Assembly: GCF_022179125.1 (NCBI RefSeq)
Contig: NZ_BPQG01000028.1
Coordinates: forward strand, 1 to 64,000
From: Methylobacterium cerastii
GTDB taxonomy: Bacteria > Pseudomonadota > Alphaproteobacteria > Rhizobiales > Beijerinckiaceae
DNA: 64,000 nucleotides
Reading direction: 5' to 3'
Part shown: piece after piece, positions 1 through 7,970 of the stretch
Layout of the letters: the number at the start of each line of letters is the position of its first letter
Numbering within the stretch: the first letter of the stretch is position 1
Translations under genes and position numbers: made by a program
The notes under the pieces: model-generated
Told to the model about the DNA's origin: nothing
The model's input: the letters and a program-made list of their open reading frames with translations, nothing else
Database searches by the model: none

Positions 1-120
1 CGCCCGGCCCGCATCCTCGCCCCGCTGGACGCCGAGAAGCGCGCGATGATGGTCCGGATCGTCGAGGGCTATTGCGAGCACGGACGGGAATACCGGAAGG
101 CCGAAGCCGGCCGGGGGTAA
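1..120 (+). CDS. C-terminal end of a protein cut by the window edge; possibly a MarR-type regulator
   Basis: Frame 1 is open from the first base to a TAA at 118-120, giving 39 residues that end EYRKAEAGRG. The stretch LAPLDAEKRAMMVRIVEG looks like the last amphipathic helix of MarR-family regulators, where a conserved L.PL...ER.....LL motif closes the dimerisation domain. This is only a resemblance; too little is present to assign a function. A repeat-rich gap follows before the next gene. Confidence 0.35.
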   Translation, partial: RPARILAPLDAEKRAMMVRIVEGYCEHGREYRKAEAGRG

Positions 121-485
121 GCGCGGGGCGCGCACGAACCCCGCCGCGGCCACCGATTGCCCGGCTTCGGTGCTGTCCAAGGTGCGCGCATCCCCTCGCC
201 CCGCCTGCGCGGAGAGGGCTTTGCCGACCTCGTCGTCGGCAAAGCGAGGCGGCAGCCGACGGTGAGGGGGCGCGCCCCGGAGGAGGCTCCTCCGTTCGCC
301 CCCCACTCACCGCCGCTTCGGCTTCGCCTTCGCTTCCCGCACGGACGACGAGGTCGGTGCGGGCCTCTCCCCGCCCGCTGGGAGAGGGGAACCCGCGCGT
401 CGTCCGAGGCCGTCACGAGAGGCGAAACCCCAATAGCCTGCAGAAGGCGGAGGGAAGCACGCGTCGGAATCGGACTGGCGCGAAA
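121..485. repeat. Intergenic gap filled with nested palindromic repeats
   Basis: I see no gene here. The sequence contains several inverted repeats. CTTTGCCGAC (219-228) pairs perfectly with GTCGGCAAAG (235-244) across a 6-base loop. CGGTGAGGGGGCG near 260 is complementary, with one bulge, to a C-rich block ending CACTCACCG near 312. A near-palindrome GGAGGAGGCTCCTCC lies between them. The right part holds a CTCTCC...GGGAGAGGGG motif followed by ACCCGCG. The same GGGAGAGGGG...ACCCGCG signature occurs again inside the kinase gene at about 52400, so this is probably one copy of a dispersed palindromic element rather than a unique terminator. Confidence 0.6.
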
Positions 486-1676
486 CTAAACCTCGCTCGG
501 CACCACCGGCCGAGCCAGCAACACAGCCGTCGCGATCCCCACCGCCAAAATCGTGACGGCGCAGGTGGCCAGGGCCGCGAACTGGCCGACGCCCTGCAGC
601 GCCGCGCCGAGCACCGCGACGCCGAGCGCCTGGCCGCAGAAGAACGAGAACGCGTGGAGCGCCACCGCCGAGGCGCGGGCCTTGGGGGCGACCTCGGTCA
701 CCTGCACCTGGAAGGTGTTGTGCAACATGTAGAATCCGAGCCCCATGGCGACCAGCGCCGCCGCGTCGAGCTGCCAGCGGCCGGCCACGCCGATCGTCGT
801 CAGCGCGGCCGCGCAGACGAGGCCGCCGCCGACCAGCATCCGCTGCATCCCGAGGAACCGGACCAGCAGCCCGACCAGGGCGGAGTAGATCAGCCCGCCG
901 ACGGCGAAGCCCGCGAGCGCCAGCCCGGCCTCGCGCGGGCCGCCCTCCCCCCGGGCCTCGATCAGCGGTGCGAGGTGCGGGAAGATGCCGAACACCGCGA
1001 TCGCCTCGACGAACACCGCCGCGAACAGCACGCGGGCGCGGGGGTCGGCGACGATCGTCCGGTAGCGCGTGAGCGCCAGGCCGAATTCGGGGCGCCGCGG
1101 CGGGAGGCGCTGGCTCCGGTCGAAGCCGAACAGCGTCGCGGCGCAGCCGAGCACGGCGACGGCGGCGTTGATCGCGAACACCCCGTGCCAGCCGACCCGC
1201 CCCTCGATCAGCCCGGCGAAGGTCGAGCCGGAAAGCTGGCCGAGGATGACCGCGACGAGGAACCGGCCGATCGCCACCTGCCGGCGCTCCATCGGCACCC
1301 GGTCGCCCATCAGGGCGAGCGCCAGCGGGATCACCCCGCCGGCGGCCGCGCCCGCCACCATCCGCAGGCCGAACAGCAGGCGCAGGTCCTGGGCCAGGGC
1401 GCAGCCGGCGAGCGCCACGACCAGCACCGCGAGGCAGGCGGCGATGACCCGCTCCTTGCCGACCGCGTCGCCCACCGGCCCGAGGATCGGCTGGATCAGC
1501 GCGTAGGGCAGCGCGAAGGCGGTCGAGAGCAGGGCCACGGTGTGGGCGTCGCTGCCGAGGTCGCGCGCCAGCACGCCGACCAGCGGCTCGACCGAGCGCC
1601 ATGCGAAGGTGCTGGAGAAGCCCGCCGCGGCGAGCACCAGGATCAGGCGAGCGGTCGAGGCGGTGGAGGCCGTCAT
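486..1676 (-). CDS. MFS transporter (12-TM drug/metabolite exporter type)
   Basis: Encodes 396 residues of alternating hydrophobic segments typical of a major facilitator superfamily permease in the inner membrane. Helix 2-3 carries a variant of the MFS loop signature (GPVGDAVGKERVI, like GxLaDrxGrkrvl). The second half starts near residue 200 after a charged loop rich in Pro and Arg. The start is placed at the ATG preceding TASTAS because an upstream in-frame start would add a Pro/Arg-rich leader unlike the family. It is a single gene, with about 100 bases separating it from the urate genes. The substrate is unknown; the sequence most resembles efflux-type rather than sugar-type MFS proteins. 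Confidence 0.8.
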   Translation of the reverse strand: MTASTASTARLILVLAAAGFSSTFAWRSVEPLVGVLARDLGSDAHTVALLSTAFALPYALIQPILGPVGDAVGKERVIAACLAVLVVALAGCALAQDLRLLFGLRMVAGAAAGGVIPLALALMGDRVPMERRQVAIGRFLVAVILGQLSGSTFAGLIEGRVGWHGVFAINAAVAVLGCAATLFGFDRSQRLPPRRPEFGLALTRYRTIVADPRARVLFAAVFVEAIAVFGIFPHLAPLIEARGEGGPREAGLALAGFAVGGLIYSALVGLLVRFLGMQRMLVGGGLVCAAALTTIGVAGRWQLDAAALVAMGLGFYMLHNTFQVQVTEVAPKARASAVALHAFSFFCGQALGVAVLGAALQGVGQFAALATCAVTILAVGIATAVLLARPVVPSEV

Positions 1677-1781
1677 GCGCCGTGGCTCGGGAACGCCCGG
1701 CGGCAGGGGCCGGACCGTGCCCGGCCTAGCCGACATCCGCCCGGTTTGCATCCCCGTCGCTGCCTTCGCCGGCGGACGCCG

Positions 1782-2306
1782 TCACCCGGCGGAGCCGACG
1801 ATCCGGTCGAGGCGCATGCGCGTGATCGTCGCGATCTCGCTTAGCGCCGCCTCGGCCTCGGTGTCCGCGTCGCGGGCCAGCCTCTGCTCGAACACCTCCA
1901 GGATCGCCTCCCGGCTCCGGCCGCGGACCGCGATGATGAACGGGAAGCCGAACTTTTCGCGGTAGGCCGCGTTCAGCCGGTCGAAGCGGTCGAAGTCGGC
2001 GACGGTGAGGGCGTCCAGCCCGGCGCTGCCCTGCTCGGCGACCGAGTCCGCCGTCATCTGCCGTGCCCGCGCCGCGGCGCCCGCGAGTTCGGGGTGCCCG
2101 TTGAGGAAGGCGAGCCGTTCCGCCGCGGGCGCCGCGCGAACGACGGCGACCATCGCCGCATGCAGGGCGGCGACGCTCGCGAACGGCCGGGCCGCGTAGG
2201 CGCGCTCGGCCACCCAGGGCGCGTGCTCGAACGTGGCGGCGAGGAGCGCCACGAAGCCGTCGCGATCGAGGGCGTCGACGGCTGCGATGTCCGGCATCGG
2301 GTCCAC
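1782..2306 (-). CDS. uraD: 2-oxo-4-hydroxy-4-carboxy-5-ureidoimidazoline (OHCU) decarboxylase
   Basis: This enzyme carries out the last step of urate oxidation to S-allantoin, decarboxylating OHCU in the cytoplasm. The 174 residues match the family length. Visible motifs are the NGHPELAG segment, whose His is the catalytic histidine in the family, and NAAYREKFGFPFIIAVRGRS, the conserved substrate-binding region. The likely start is a GTG at 2306 with GAGG five bases upstream; an ATG nine bases further in (2297) is an alternative. It lies seven bases after uraH on the same strand, as expected for consecutive enzymes. No urate oxidase or allantoinase gene lies in the window. Confidence 0.93.
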   Translation of the reverse strand: MDPMPDIAAVDALDRDGFVALLAATFEHAPWVAERAYAARPFASVAALHAAMVAVVRAAPAAERLAFLNGHPELAGAAARARQMTADSVAEQGSAGLDALTVADFDRFDRLNAAYREKFGFPFIIAVRGRSREAILEVFEQRLARDADTEAEAALSEIATITRMRLDRIVGSAG

Positions 2307-2313
2307 GCGGGCC

Positions 2314-2661
2314 TCAGCTGCCGCGATAGGTGGTGCAGCTGCCCGGCGTGCACAGCATCGGCACGTGGTAGTGCTGCTTCACGTCGAAGATCGCGAACCG
2401 CACGACGGCGTCGTCGACGAACGGCTCGGCGGCGTCGGGCAGCGTCTTGAAGTAGTCGTCGATGTGGAACTCGAGCTGGTACTCGCCGACCTTCGCGTCG
2501 GCGGCGGCGACCACCGGGCCGTCGGTGCGCCCGTCGGCGTTGGTGGTCATCGACTTCACGAAGCGCCACCCGTCGCCCTCCCTGATCGAGAGGTCGATCC
2601 TGACGCCTGCCGCGGGGCGCCCGCGCTGCGCATCGAGGACGTGCGTGCTGATCCCGGCCAT
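2314..2661 (-). CDS. uraH: 5-hydroxyisourate hydrolase (transthyretin-like)
   Basis: Hydrolyses 5-hydroxyisourate to OHCU, the step before UraD. The 115 residues are the normal length. The N-terminal STHVLD carries the first catalytic His, a Lys-rich central beta region follows, and the protein ends in YHVPML...YRGS, the diagnostic C-terminal signature of this family (transthyretin itself ends differently). An AGGAAAG ribosome site precedes the ATG. It is cotranscribed with uraD and sits just downstream of an exported paralogue. Confidence 0.95.
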   Translation of the reverse strand: MAGISTHVLDAQRGRPAAGVRIDLSIREGDGWRFVKSMTTNADGRTDGPVVAAADAKVGEYQLEFHIDDYFKTLPDAAEPFVDDAVVRFAIFDVKQHYHVPMLCTPGSCTTYRGS

Positions 2662-2706
2662 GGTTTTCGACTTTCCTGATGATGGGTCGGAGACGGCGGG
2701 GCGCCC

Positions 2707-3213
2707 TCAACTTCCGCGGTAGTACGAGTAGCCCCAGGGCGAGAACAGGATCGGCAGGTGGTAGCGCTGGGTGACGTCGCGGACGACGAAGCGCACCGGC
2801 ACCAGGCCGAGGAAGTTCGGGCTCGGCAGCTTGACGCCGAGCGCCTGGAAGTAGGCCTCGACATGCAGCAGCAGCTCGTAACGGCCGGCCTTGAGCGCGT
2901 CGTCCACCAGCAGCGGGTCCGCAGGCCGTCCGGTCGGCGAGGTCGTCACGGTCTTGAGCGGGCGGTAGCCGTCGCCGTCGCGGATCGACAGGTCGCAGAC
3001 CATGCCGGCGCCGGGCGTGCCGTGGAAGTTGTCGATCGCATGCATCGTCAGGCGGGGTCCGAGGCCCGCCTGCGAGGTCGGCGCGACGGTGAGCGCGCCG
3101 GGCTTCTGCGGCGCGGGCGGGGACGTCTGCGCGAGGGCGCCGGTTGAGGCCGCAGCCATGCCGCCGGCTCCGGCGATGACGAGGGAGCGGCGCGTGAGCA
3201 AAGGTCGGTCCAA
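2707..3213 (-). CDS. Exported transthyretin-like protein (second HIU-hydrolase homologue)
   Basis: The 168-residue protein begins with LTRRSLVIAGAGG, a twin-arginine-like motif followed by a hydrophobic stretch and an ALAQ cleavage site, so it should be periplasmic. After an approximately 25-residue linker it carries a complete transthyretin-like domain: MHAIDN in place of STHVLD, a central beta region and a C-terminal YHLPILFSPWGYSYYRGS, keeping the YRGS end. The key His and the terminal tetrapeptide remain, so activity on hydroxyisourate or a related ring is possible but inferred. The start is a TTG with a GAGGA site upstream; no in-frame ATG exists. It is immediately upstream of uraH. Confidence 0.82.
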   Translation of the reverse strand: MDRPLLTRRSLVIAGAGGMAAASTGALAQTSPPAPQKPGALTVAPTSQAGLGPRLTMHAIDNFHGTPGAGMVCDLSIRDGDGYRPLKTVTTSPTGRPADPLLVDDALKAGRYELLLHVEAYFQALGVKLPSPNFLGLVPVRFVVRDVTQRYHLPILFSPWGYSYYRGS

Positions 3214-3295
3214 GGGTTCGGTCCTCGCGGGAGACGGTTCGGGCGACGGTTCGGGATGGGGGCCGGGGTCGGGGGACGGCGCTGCGGGTCGCCGC

Positions 3296-4672
3296 TCAAG
3301 GCAGGGCCGTCTCGCCGGCGGCGGCGACCGCGCGCGCCTCGGCCTGCCGCCTGGGCGCCGGGGCGGGAATGAACGCCAGGATCAGGATGACGGTGGCGAA
3401 CTCGAAGGCCGCCACGAGCCAGAGGCCGGTGGAGACCGAGCCCGTGGCCTCCTTCAGGTAGCCCATGGCGGCCGGCGCGCCGAAGCCGGCGAGGTTCGCC
3501 ACCGCATTGATCAGCGCGATGCCGGCGGCCGCGGCCGAGCCGGCCAGGAACTGGCCGGGGATCTGCCAGAACACCGGGATGGCGCTCATCGTGCCGACGA
3601 TGGCCAGCGTCAGGGCCGCGAGCGCGAGGTAAGGGCTTCCCGGGACGAGGAAGCCGAGGAGCGCGATCGAGACGGAGCCGCCCAGGGCCGCGAGCCCGCA
3701 ATGGTAGCGCGCCTCGCCGGTCCGGTCCGAATGCCGGCCGTTGAGGATCATCCCGGCCCCGCCGCAGAGGTAGGCGCCCGACATGATCCAGCCGACTGTC
3801 GCCGGATCGGTGAAGCCGGCCTCGCGCACGATCGTCGGCCCGAAGAAGGTGAGCGCGGAGTTGGCCGTGACGATGCAGAAGAAGATCGCGATGCACTGCC
3901 AGACCCGCAGGTCGGCGAGTGAGGCCAGGATCCGGTGCTCGCGGGGGCCGAGCGCCGCCGCGTCGCGGGCGAGGTCGGCGGCGACCAGCGCCCGCGCCTC
4001 GGGCGCGAGCCAGCCGGCCTTCTCGGGCCGGTCGGTGAGGTAGGCCAGCGTGACGAGGCCCGCGAGGATCGACGGGATGCCCTCGATCAGGAACACCCAT
4101 TGCCAGCCGGACCAGCCGTTGGCGCCGTCGAGGCCCGTCATGATCGTGCCGGCCAGAGGTCCGCCGATCACGCCGGCGAGCGCCGAGGCCGACATGAACA
4201 GGCCGAACACGCGGGCCCGCCGCCCGGTCGGATACCAGTAGGTCAGGTACAGGATCACCCCGGGATAGAACCCGGCCTCGAAGATCCCGAGGAGGAGCCG
4301 GAGCAGGTAGAAGGCCGGCACGGTGGTGACGAACATCATCGCCACGCAGCAGATCCCCCAGAGGATGGTGATCCGGGCGATGGTCTTGCGGGCGCCGACC
4401 CGTTCGAGCAGCAGGTTGCTCGGGACCTCGAACAGGAAGTAGCCGACGAAGAAGATCCCGGCGCCGACGCCGTAGACCGTCTCGCTGAACTTCAGGTCGC
4501 CCAGCATCTGCAGCTTGGCGAAGCCGATGTTGACCCGGTCGATCCACGACAGGATCCAGAGGGCCATCAAGAACGGCAGCAGCCGCCACGTGATCGTCCG
4601 GTACGCGGCCTCGCGCGTCGCGCGCTCGGCCGCGGATGGGATCGTGGGCACGGGTTGGACCAGGGCCGGCAT
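3296..4672 (-). CDS. MFS permease, anion:cation symporter (ACS) type
   Basis: The 458 residues have 12 predicted hydrophobic segments. The N-terminus reads TWRLLPFLMALWILSWIDRVNIGFAKL, the classic ACS/phthalate-permease family opening, and FEVPSNLLLERVGARKTIAR is the corresponding loop 2-3 signature. Family members import carboxylated substrates such as tartrate, phthalate, hydroxyphenylacetate or ureides. Its position beside uraD/uraH makes a purine-degradation intermediate such as allantoin or urate a reasonable guess, but nothing in the sequence fixes the substrate. About 80 bases separate it from the exported transthyretin-like gene. Confidence 0.85.
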   Translation of the reverse strand: MPALVQPVPTIPSAAERATREAAYRTITWRLLPFLMALWILSWIDRVNIGFAKLQMLGDLKFSETVYGVGAGIFFVGYFLFEVPSNLLLERVGARKTIARITILWGICCVAMMFVTTVPAFYLLRLLLGIFEAGFYPGVILYLTYWYPTGRRARVFGLFMSASALAGVIGGPLAGTIMTGLDGANGWSGWQWVFLIEGIPSILAGLVTLAYLTDRPEKAGWLAPEARALVAADLARDAAALGPREHRILASLADLRVWQCIAIFFCIVTANSALTFFGPTIVREAGFTDPATVGWIMSGAYLCGGAGMILNGRHSDRTGEARYHCGLAALGGSVSIALLGFLVPGSPYLALAALTLAIVGTMSAIPVFWQIPGQFLAGSAAAAGIALINAVANLAGFGAPAAMGYLKEATGSVSTGLWLVAAFEFATVILILAFIPAPAPRRQAEARAVAAAGETALP

Positions 4673-4806
4673 CGGAGTCCGCGCGAGGGACCCGGCCTGC
4701 GATCACGGGCGGCGCCGGCCGCCGCGCGGTGCGTCCGGGCGTCGGCGCCCTGGCATGCAACCTTCGAGCCAGGGCGCGGACCGCGTCGCGGCCCGCGCGG
4801 CCCTGT

Positions 4807-6444
4807 TCAGAACACGTGGCGGAGGATGAAGAACAGCACGCCCGCCAGGGTGATCGCCGCCGGCAGCGTCAGCACCCACGCCAGCGCCATGTTGCGCACG
4901 GTCGACATCTGCAGCCCGGAGCCGTTGGCCGCCATGGTGCCGGCGACGCCCGAGGACAGGATGTGCGTGGTCGAGACCGGCAGGCCGTAGACCTCGGCCA
5001 GGCCGATCGTGCCGGCGGCCACGAGCTCGGCCGAGGCGCCCTGCGCGTAGGTGAGGTGGGTCTTGCCGATCTTCTCGCCGACGGTGACGACGATGCGCTT
5101 CCAGCCGACCATGGTGCCCAGCCCCAGCGCCAGGGCGACGCAGACCTTCACCCAGGTCGGGATGTAGCGCGTGCCGTCGTTGAGGAGGCCCGCATAGGCC
5201 TTCAGCGTGCCGGCCTCGGCCTCCGAGAAGCTGGCGCCGTTCTTCGGCAGCAGCCGGATCGCGTCGGTGGCGAGGTACATGTCGTTGCGCAGGTTTGAGG
5301 TCTGCGCCGCCGGCACCTGCTTGATCGCGCCGTAGTTCTTCACGTTGGCGGCGATGTCGGTGGAGAGTGCGGCCAGCGCGCCGTAGACCGCCGGCTGGTT
5401 CAGGTCCTTGGTCTTGAGGGCGTCCGAGACCTCCTTGCGGGCGGCCGCGGCGTCGGGCTGGGCCGTGGTGCCGGCGTGGCTGGCGAACACCGTGCTGGCG
5501 TTCTGCGAGGTCTGGATGAAGGCCGGCGTGGTGTCGTCGGCCATGGTGCGGTTGAGGGCGTAGGCAGTCGGCGCGGCGCCGATCAGGATCAGCATGATCA
5601 GGCCCATGCCCTTCTGGCCGTCGTTGCCGCCGTGGAAGAACGAGACCAGCGTGCAGGTCAGGATCAGCAGCGAGCGGATCCAGAGCGGGGGCGGCGTGTC
5701 GCCCTTCGGCGCCTCGTAGAGGTCCTTGCGCCGCACGGTGAACTTGAGCGCCAGCAGCAGGAGCGCCGCGGCGACGAAGCCGATGAGCGGGCTGAACAGC
5801 AGCGCCTTGAACACGCCGAGCGCCTGGGCCCAGTCGACGCCCGAGGTCGCGGAGCCCTCCGGCGCCATCAGCTGGTTGGCGAGCCCGACGCCGATCACCG
5901 AGCCGATCAGCGCGTGCGAGGAGGAGTTCGGCAGGCCGAAGGCCCAGGTGCCGAGGTTCCAGATGATCGCGGCGATGAGCAGGGCGAAGATCATCGCGTA
6001 GCCGGCGCCGGACCCGACCTGCAGGATCAGCTCCACCGGCAGCAGCGTGACGATGGCGTAGGCCACCGCGCCCGAGGACAGCATCACCCCGAGGAAGTTG
6101 AAGGCGCCCGACCAGATCACCGCCACGAGCGGCGGCATCGAGTGGGTGTAGATCACGGTCGCCACCGCGTTGGCGGTGTCGTGGAAGCCGTTCACGAACT
6201 CGAAGGCGAGCGCGATCAGCAGGGCGAGCCCGAGGAGGACGAAGGCGCCGATCGCCAGCGGCGACTGGCCGACGGCGTTCATGTCGGCGATCAGGCTGAC
6301 GACGGCGTAGACCAGGCCCGCCACCAGGACGAGCAGGAAGGCGATGATCCCGCCCGGATGCATGCCGCGATCGAGCGTCGGACCCGAGGCGCGCCGCGGT
6401 TCGGCGCCCACCCGGGGCGGCGTCAGGCTGGCGGAATCGGACAT
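4807..6444 (-). CDS. Inorganic phosphate transporter, PiT family
   Basis: The 545-residue membrane protein carries both PiT signature repeats: GFHDTANAVATVIYTHS in the first half and FFHGGNDGQKGMG in the second, each containing the GxNDxxNA-type motif that binds phosphate and the coupling ion. A third conserved stretch, YGLPVSTTHILSSGVAG, lies near the C-terminus. Between the repeats there is a roughly 150-residue hydrophilic insert (residues about 280-430) typical of the long proteobacterial PitA type. The start chosen is the ATG before SDSASLTPP; the upstream extension is Arg-rich. It is transcribed alone. Confidence 0.92.
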   Translation of the reverse strand: MSDSASLTPPRVGAEPRRASGPTLDRGMHPGGIIAFLLVLVAGLVYAVVSLIADMNAVGQSPLAIGAFVLLGLALLIALAFEFVNGFHDTANAVATVIYTHSMPPLVAVIWSGAFNFLGVMLSSGAVAYAIVTLLPVELILQVGSGAGYAMIFALLIAAIIWNLGTWAFGLPNSSSHALIGSVIGVGLANQLMAPEGSATSGVDWAQALGVFKALLFSPLIGFVAAALLLLALKFTVRRKDLYEAPKGDTPPPLWIRSLLILTCTLVSFFHGGNDGQKGMGLIMLILIGAAPTAYALNRTMADDTTPAFIQTSQNASTVFASHAGTTAQPDAAAARKEVSDALKTKDLNQPAVYGALAALSTDIAANVKNYGAIKQVPAAQTSNLRNDMYLATDAIRLLPKNGASFSEAEAGTLKAYAGLLNDGTRYIPTWVKVCVALALGLGTMVGWKRIVVTVGEKIGKTHLTYAQGASAELVAAGTIGLAEVYGLPVSTTHILSSGVAGTMAANGSGLQMSTVRNMALAWVLTLPAAITLAGVLFFILRHVF

Positions 6445-6589
6445 GATGGATCTCGACGGCGATCGGAGTTCAGCCGCCTTCGGATAGGCGCCGCGCATGA
6501 TGGTCCGGTGACGCCGTGCGCACGGACGGCCGATCCGCGCGGGACGGCGCGGTTACGACTCCCCGAAAGCCTGAAGACCGGTCGCGCGC

Positions 6590-7663
6590 TCAGTGCCTGC
6601 GCGGGCGGCGGGGCGCCGTCGCCGGGGTCTTGTCGCGGTTCTCCTCGACGAGCTTGCGCCAGCGGTCCAGGCGGTCGGGGTCGAGGGCGCCCTCGGCGAT
6701 GGCGGCCTGCACCGCGCAGCCGGGCTCGTGGGCGTGGGTGCAGTCGCGGAACCGGCAGTCGGGCGCCAGCTCGGTGATCTCGGCGAACAGCGTCTCGATC
6801 CCCTCCGCGGCGTCGCTGACGTGGAGCGTGCGCATCCCCGGCGTGTCGATCACCCAGCCGCCGCCCGCCATCGCGTGCAGCGAGCGCGCCGTCGTGGTGT
6901 GGCGCCCCTTGGCGTCGTGCTCCCGGATCGCGCCGGTCTCCTGCGGCGCGTCCTGGCCGGGCCCGGCCAGCGTGTTGACGAGCGTCGACTTGCCGACGCC
7001 GGACGAGCCGACCAGCGCCACGGTCTGCCCGGGCCCGCACCAGGGCGCCAGCGCCGCCGCGGCGTCCGGGCTGCGCGGGTTGACGCCGACCACCGACAAC
7101 CCGCGCTGGAGCGCTGCGGCCTGCCGGCGGTAGGCCTCGACGTCGTCGGTCAGGTCGCCCTTGGTGAGGAGGATCACCGGATCGGTGCCGCCCTGGTTGG
7201 CGAGCGCGAGGTAGCGCTCCAGGCGGGCCGGGTTGAAGTCGGCGTTGCACGAGGTGACGACGAACAGGGTGTCGACGTTGGCGGCCGCCACCTGCGGGAC
7301 CTTGCCGCCTTCGGTGCGCCGCTGCAGCACGGTCCTGCGCGACAGCCGCCGGTGCAGGGTCAGGGTCCGCGGGTCGGCCAGGACCCAGTCGCCGACCGTC
7401 ACGTCGCCGGTGCTGGCGTGGACCGGCAGCAGCAGCTCGACGGGGCCGGCGGTCGACAGGGCGGTCAGGCGGGAGCGGTGGACCAGGGCGATCCGCATCG
7501 GCGCGAAGTCGGCCTCGGCCGGCGCGCGCTGGTCCTCGAAGAAGTCGGACCAGCCGAGGCTGGCCGCGCCTTCGGTCGGCAGGGGAGCGCCTGGGGATGA
7601 CAAGGCCGCGCCTGCGGCCGGGAGGGCGTGGGGATGATCGGTCACGGCTTCAGCCCATGACAC
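6590..7663 (-). CDS. rsgA: Ribosome small-subunit-dependent GTPase A
   Basis: A circularly permuted GTPase that acts in 30S subunit maturation. The order of motifs shows the permutation: an OB-fold N-terminus, then LLTKGDL (G4) ahead of the P-loop GSSGVGKSTLVN at about residue 220 and DTPGMRTL (G3) after it. The C-terminal zinc site CRFRDCTHAHEPGC is intact. Length is 357 residues, with a longer than usual Ala/Pro-rich leader of about 40 residues. The first start is a GTG at 7663; a second GTG at 7645 is an alternative. The long gap upstream is shared with the divergent CoA-transferase gene. Confidence 0.94.
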   Translation of the reverse strand: MSWAEAVTDHPHALPAAGAALSSPGAPLPTEGAASLGWSDFFEDQRAPAEADFAPMRIALVHRSRLTALSTAGPVELLLPVHASTGDVTVGDWVLADPRTLTLHRRLSRRTVLQRRTEGGKVPQVAAANVDTLFVVTSCNADFNPARLERYLALANQGGTDPVILLTKGDLTDDVEAYRRQAAALQRGLSVVGVNPRSPDAAAALAPWCGPGQTVALVGSSGVGKSTLVNTLAGPGQDAPQETGAIREHDAKGRHTTTARSLHAMAGGGWVIDTPGMRTLHVSDAAEGIETLFAEITELAPDCRFRDCTHAHEPGCAVQAAIAEGALDPDRLDRWRKLVEENRDKTPATAPRRPRRH

Positions 7664-7970
7664 GGCGCCGGCCGGCTGACCAGCGAGCCGCGGACCGGCC
7701 GAACTCGCCGAGGAGACCCGGCGACCGCCCGCGGTTGGCGTTCCAGCCCCGCCCGACTGAATGCAATATTCTCTCGGCCGACGAGCGAGTTAATTTCAAC
7801 GTCCCGACAAATAATGTTCGTTTGCAGGGTGGCGCCGGCTTGCCCTAACCTCCCCGAATGCGGTTTCGCGCGGCCATCCCGTCGCGATCCGTCAAGAATA
7901 GAGCCTGACCCAACAGGCGCCGCCGAACAGCGGCAACGAGACCGGAACGGTCGTCGGCAGGGAGAGTGGC
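7664..7970. promoter_or_regulatory. Divergent intergenic region with an AT-rich core
   Basis: This 307-base gap separates the divergent rsgA and CoA-transferase genes. Positions 7758-7816 are clearly AT-richer than the surroundings and contain ATGCAATATTCTC and GAGTTAATTTCAACG, the most plausible places for core promoters. I cannot identify a specific sigma-factor consensus. No open frame here looks coding. Confidence 0.4.

Noticed and set aside
72-1844. Long plus-strand ORF of 590 codons opposite the first MFS transporter
   Set aside because: Its product is Arg/Glu/His-rich without any fold pattern and mirrors the GC-rich third positions of the transporter; it is a shadow frame, like many other long antisense frames here.
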